A DNA stretch of 64,000 bases. It comes from a virus. The DNA lies in the IMG/VR virus record IMGVR_UViG_3300025930_000007, positions 202,491 to 266,490 of that record. One strand, written 5' to 3'. Shown in pieces: positions 61,454 through 64,000 of the stretch (position 1 is its first letter; each line of letters starts with the position of its first letter). Position numbers and translations under genes: made by a program. Below the pieces are notes generated by a model. The model ran no database searches. It was not told where the DNA came from and was given only the letters and a program-made list of their open reading frames with translations.

Positions 61454-61879
61454 TTACTTTCCTCCAGGTTTCACGTATTCCGCGCTCTGAACCATGTACC
61501 CGGAGTCCGTCTGGCAGCCGGGGCGGATCATCCATTCCTTGTACTTCACGATCACGGGCTTCTGGGTTCGCTGGGCTTCCTGGAGAAGCTTCAGACTGGT
61601 TTCATCTTCGTCCGGAATCGTGAAGTGCCAGACATTCGTTTCAAGATGTCCCTGAGAATTAGAAACCATCCCGCCCAGGTTCATCTCTCCTTCCCAAGTC
61701 TTGTTCTGCCAGCCCTTATGGCTGATCTTGGTGACGACCCCGACACGCTCGCCCTCGCTGTAGCTGTCGTTGCATCCGACCGGGCACCCTCGCGTACCGA
61801 AGCACAGAGCCAGGCAGATGCCCACGATCATGATCGTGTAGATGACCTCGAGCAGCGTGACTCCGCGATTCGTCCTCAT
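61454..61879 (-). CDS. Prepilin-like N-terminal membrane protein (141 aa)
   Basis: MRTNRGVTLLEVIYTIMIVG has the type IV prepilin signature: a short basic leader, G before the V/F, T and the glutamate (G-V-T-L-L-E), and a hydrophobic helix. The rest (VGVVTKISHKGWQNKTWEGE, VIVKYKEWMIRPGCQTDSG) resembles a widely distributed conserved hypothetical family that I recall being mis-annotated as 6-phosphogluconate dehydrogenase and often found with VWA-kinase modules. A pseudopilin-like membrane protein or a simply anchored protein; activity unknown. Confidence 0.65.
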   Translation of the reverse strand: MRTNRGVTLLEVIYTIMIVGICLALCFGTRGCPVGCNDSYSEGERVGVVTKISHKGWQNKTWEGEMNLGGMVSNSQGHLETNVWHFTIPDEDETSLKLLQEAQRTQKPVIVKYKEWMIRPGCQTDSGYMVQSAEYVKPGGK

Positions 61880-61883
61880 GGCA

Positions 61884-63761
61884 TCACCCCATCTTCAGGA
61901 CACGGATTTCGGAACGGTCTACGACATGCAAACCGTTCTTAGCGGGGAAGAGGTGGCATCCAGAATGTACGAAGGGTTCGGCGTCCGGATACTCGGCGGT
62001 CTTCTGAATCACCCCTCCAGCGACTTCTAAACGACAGAGGCCTTCGTCCGTGACCATGAACAGGTACTTTCCGAAAGCGCATTTCCCGCGAATTTCTCCG
62101 AGGATCCCGCCGGCATCCTCCTCGAGGTGTCCTTCGACTTGGCCGGCGCTGTCGATGACGGTGCAGCGCGTGACGATCTTCGGGCCCTGCTTCAGGGTCG
62201 CAAAGAACCAAACCCGATCCTTGGTGAAGAAGGTCGTGGAGTCCATGAGATGGCCGTGAAGGGGCGGCAATTTCACGGTGTCGTTCAGTCGGCCCTGGTT
62301 CACGTCGAAGACGAAGGCCATGGACAGGTTGGCTGCCCGGTAGAAGCCGAAACCGAAAGACTCGCCGACCCAGAAGAGCGTCTGGTTCTGCAGGACGTCT
62401 CCGATTCGCTCCGGGCCCGCGGGACGTTTCCGATAGAGGACGCCGTTCTCGCACCAGATGTAGAAGCTTTCGTTCGCATCGAAGACGGGCAGTTGCCCAT
62501 AGCGATCAACATTCAGGGTCGCATAGTCGGGATTGCCGTCCTCGGACACGATCCGGACCTGGTCGTCATTGCCGACCAGCGTGTAGTCGCCCATGATCCG
62601 ATACCGGGCCCGGAAGCCCGGGTCTTCCTTGAAGGCTACCGATCCGTCTTCACGCTTGAAGTCACGGCCTTCGCGGAATAGATAATTCAGGACCCCACTC
62701 TGGGAGACGGCGAAGAGGATCTCGCCCGAGGTCTTGAAAACGGCCGTCGAAGTCACCTTACCGCGCACTTTGACGGTCTCCTTGATGGCCGCCGGCGCCG
62801 CCTTCTGGCAGCTCGGGCACTTGGGGCGGGCATGCTCGGTGCCGCACCCGCTGCAGACGGTCCAGCGGATATTCATCAGAAGATGCTTCGAAATCTCGCG
62901 CTGCGGCCCTTCGAAGACGCTCTGGAACCAGTCGAGAAAGCTATCCGGAAGCCTATCGAACGGCACCGCGGGCTTCGGATAGATCACATCCTTGTGAAAA
63001 ACGCTGATCCGGTATCCAGGCAGCGGTCGCGCGGCATGCGGGATCTGCTTGTTCTTGTTGCTCGGCCTATAGATCCCTCCGAAAGGATCACAGAGCAGGA
63101 GCGACCGGAAAAGCATCACGTTATAGGCGTACCAGTCGGACGATTCCTTGTGGGGAAACTTGAGGATCGGCCGGGTCTCCTTCGGATCACAGTGGAGCGG
63201 ATCAACGAACCGCTCGGTGTACATCCGGCTGAGATATTTCCCGAACTGGAAGCTGTCGGCGTCGATGATGAAGGGATCTCCAGCCCAGTCGACCAGAATG
63301 TTCAGGTCGTTGAAGTCTCCGATCACGACTTTCCAGTTCTGATGCAGCCGATCGACCGTCTGCCAGAGCTTCTGGAAGATCTCGACGACCTTGTTGTTGT
63401 CTAGCGTGGCGCCGCGGAAGGACCGCTCGGACCAGCGCAGGAGAACCTCGGCCTTGGGCACGTACTCCATGGTGTACCCCAGGATGCGCTGCTCCGTGCG
63501 ATCCGTGACCAGGCTGATCGGCGCCTTCACGTTCAGGCCGGCGAGCTTGGGGAATTCCCGGAGTTTGGTCTGGTGCTCCAGGAGGCGCTGCCGCGCGCCT
63601 TCGGCCTCCTGGCTATTGTTCATGTAGTCCGGGTGATCCGGCTGCTTATAGATCTTCGCGACCGTCCGAGCGTCGATCTTGTAGACGTCCGCCTCGCCTC
63701 CCTTGCCCACGGACTGGGAGGGATCGAGCCGTATCCTCTTCCCGCTGATATAGACTTCCAT
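61884..63761 (-). CDS. Atypical protein kinase with zinc ribbon and C-terminal repeat domain (625 aa)
   Basis: The N-terminal kinase lobe has SVGKGGEADVYKIDARTVAK (glycine loop and catalytic Lys), and VVIGDFNDLNILVDWAGDPF then IIDADSFQFGKYLSRMYTE replace the usual HRD and DFG motifs with GDFN and DAD, as in many VWA-linked kinases. A zinc ribbon TVCSGCGTEHARPKCPSCQK follows at about residue 305, then about 300 residues of beta-strand repeats ending YPDAEPFVHSGCHLFP, likely a beta-propeller. ATG at 63761 is used; a GTG two codons upstream is possible. It starts the cassette. Confidence 0.8.
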   Translation of the reverse strand: MEVYISGKRIRLDPSQSVGKGGEADVYKIDARTVAKIYKQPDHPDYMNNSQEAEGARQRLLEHQTKLREFPKLAGLNVKAPISLVTDRTEQRILGYTMEYVPKAEVLLRWSERSFRGATLDNNKVVEIFQKLWQTVDRLHQNWKVVIGDFNDLNILVDWAGDPFIIDADSFQFGKYLSRMYTERFVDPLHCDPKETRPILKFPHKESSDWYAYNVMLFRSLLLCDPFGGIYRPSNKNKQIPHAARPLPGYRISVFHKDVIYPKPAVPFDRLPDSFLDWFQSVFEGPQREISKHLLMNIRWTVCSGCGTEHARPKCPSCQKAAPAAIKETVKVRGKVTSTAVFKTSGEILFAVSQSGVLNYLFREGRDFKREDGSVAFKEDPGFRARYRIMGDYTLVGNDDQVRIVSEDGNPDYATLNVDRYGQLPVFDANESFYIWCENGVLYRKRPAGPERIGDVLQNQTLFWVGESFGFGFYRAANLSMAFVFDVNQGRLNDTVKLPPLHGHLMDSTTFFTKDRVWFFATLKQGPKIVTRCTVIDSAGQVEGHLEEDAGGILGEIRGKCAFGKYLFMVTDEGLCRLEVAGGVIQKTAEYPDAEPFVHSGCHLFPAKNGLHVVDRSEIRVLKMG

Positions 63762-63770
63762 GCTCACGAC

Positions 63771-63947
63771 TCACCGTCTCCGAAGCTTTAGCCTGATCTT
63801 CCGGTAAAGGCGCAGATTCCCCCGCTTGAACTTGATATCGTTCTTCACACGAAGGCATTCACGACATTGAGAGATATTGACTTCGAAATAATATTCATCC
63901 CCAGCCGTGGCCGAGCGGTGAACGATATGCCATTTGTGCTTACACAT
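63771..63947 (-). CDS. Micro zinc-ribbon (58 aa)
   Basis: MCKHKWHIVHRSATAGDEYY, then ISQCRECLRVKNDIKFKRG and a very basic end (LRLYRKIRLKLRRR). C-KH-W and CxxC match the micro-ribbon family (17817, 8157). It lies directly upstream of the kinase. Confidence 0.7.
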   Translation of the reverse strand: MCKHKWHIVHRSATAGDEYYFEVNISQCRECLRVKNDIKFKRGNLRLYRKIRLKLRRR

Positions 63948-63950
63948 TGC

Positions 63951-64000
63951 TCATTTCTTCCTCAACAGCTCTCGGACCTTCATGAGCTCGTCGTAGGCGG
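63951..64000 (-). CDS. C-terminal end of a gene cut by window edge
   Basis: The minus-strand frame ends AYDELMKVRELLRKK at 63951 and continues beyond the window. It is charged and helical. Nothing more can be said. Confidence 0.5.
   Translation of the reverse strand, partial: AYDELMKVRELLRKK

Noticed and set aside
1-64000. tRNA genes, capsid, terminase, tail or integrase genes
   Set aside because: None seen by eye in the intergenic regions or among the translated genes. A tRNAscan or profile search would be needed to rule them out.

Overview
The window looks like part of a large tailed-phage genome (or a phage-like giant extrachromosomal element) of a bacterium. It is almost wall to wall with about 110 short genes, nearly all on the minus strand, that overlap by 1 to 14 bases (ATGA, GTGA or TGATG junctions). 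Start sites have Shine-Dalgarno sequences of the AGGAGG type, and GTG starts are common. There are many tiny zinc-ribbon proteins, nucleic-acid and RNA-repair enzymes, glycosyltransferases and DNA methyltransferases, and no ribosomal or central-metabolism genes. I see no terminase, capsid, portal, tail, integrase, tRNA, rRNA or CRISPR array here, so the phage assignment rests on gene style and accessory enzymes, not on a hallmark gene. Sec/Tat-type, lipoprotein and prepilin-like N-termini point to a bacterial host with Tat export.

Layout. 1-5.0 kb: small zinc proteins, an RlaP-like nucleotidyltransferase and an ADP-ribosyltransferase-like protein. 5-13 kb: one plus-strand gene, membrane-anchored and Tat-signal proteins, an S24-like peptidase and a TylF-type O-methyltransferase. 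13-25.6 kb: zinc-ribbon proteins, an Rnl1-type RNA ligase, a Thg1-like tRNA nucleotidyltransferase, a metallopeptidase, a stand-alone Clp N-domain, an SPFH-like membrane protein, an HNH endonuclease fused to a second RNA ligase, and a SAM methyltransferase. 25.6-27.2 kb: a plus-strand trio ending in a SEC-C protein. 27.2-30.6 kb: low-complexity membrane proteins and a pair of paralogues. 30.7-33.9 kb: plus-strand DNA ligase, unknown gene and DpdA-like transglycosylase. 33.8-42.7 kb: ASCH, membrane and low-complexity proteins, NUDIX and a Pol X-like nucleotidyltransferase. 42.7-47.6 kb: three glycosyltransferases, an adenine methyltransferase and RmlC. 47.6-58.8 kb: a C5-cytosine methyltransferase with an expanded recognition region, a ppGpp-hydrolase-like HD protein, a SMARCAL1-like SNF2 helicase and small proteins. 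58.9-63.9 kb: a cassette of VWA protein, lipoprotein, nicotinamidase-like hydrolase, prepilin-like protein and an atypical protein kinase.

How it fits together. Two RNA ligases, Thg1-like and RlaP-like enzymes suggest an RNA (tRNA) repair toolkit. DpdA, C5 and N6-adenine methyltransferases suggest a heavily modified genome. Glycosyltransferases, RmlC and TylF suggest sugar decoration of a virion or of the host surface. ppGpp hydrolase, ADP-ribosyltransferase, Clp-N and the VWA-kinase cassette look like host-control functions.

The most striking unexplained structure is in the promoters. At ten sites a sigma70-like promoter is followed, almost at the transcription start, by a stem-loop whose loop is a run of C (often CCCTCCCCC). 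The stems differ in sequence but keep pairing. A second promoter class carries an operator-like GGTAWACCGGTAWACC sequence running into the -10 box. Both were found by eye and need a computed search.
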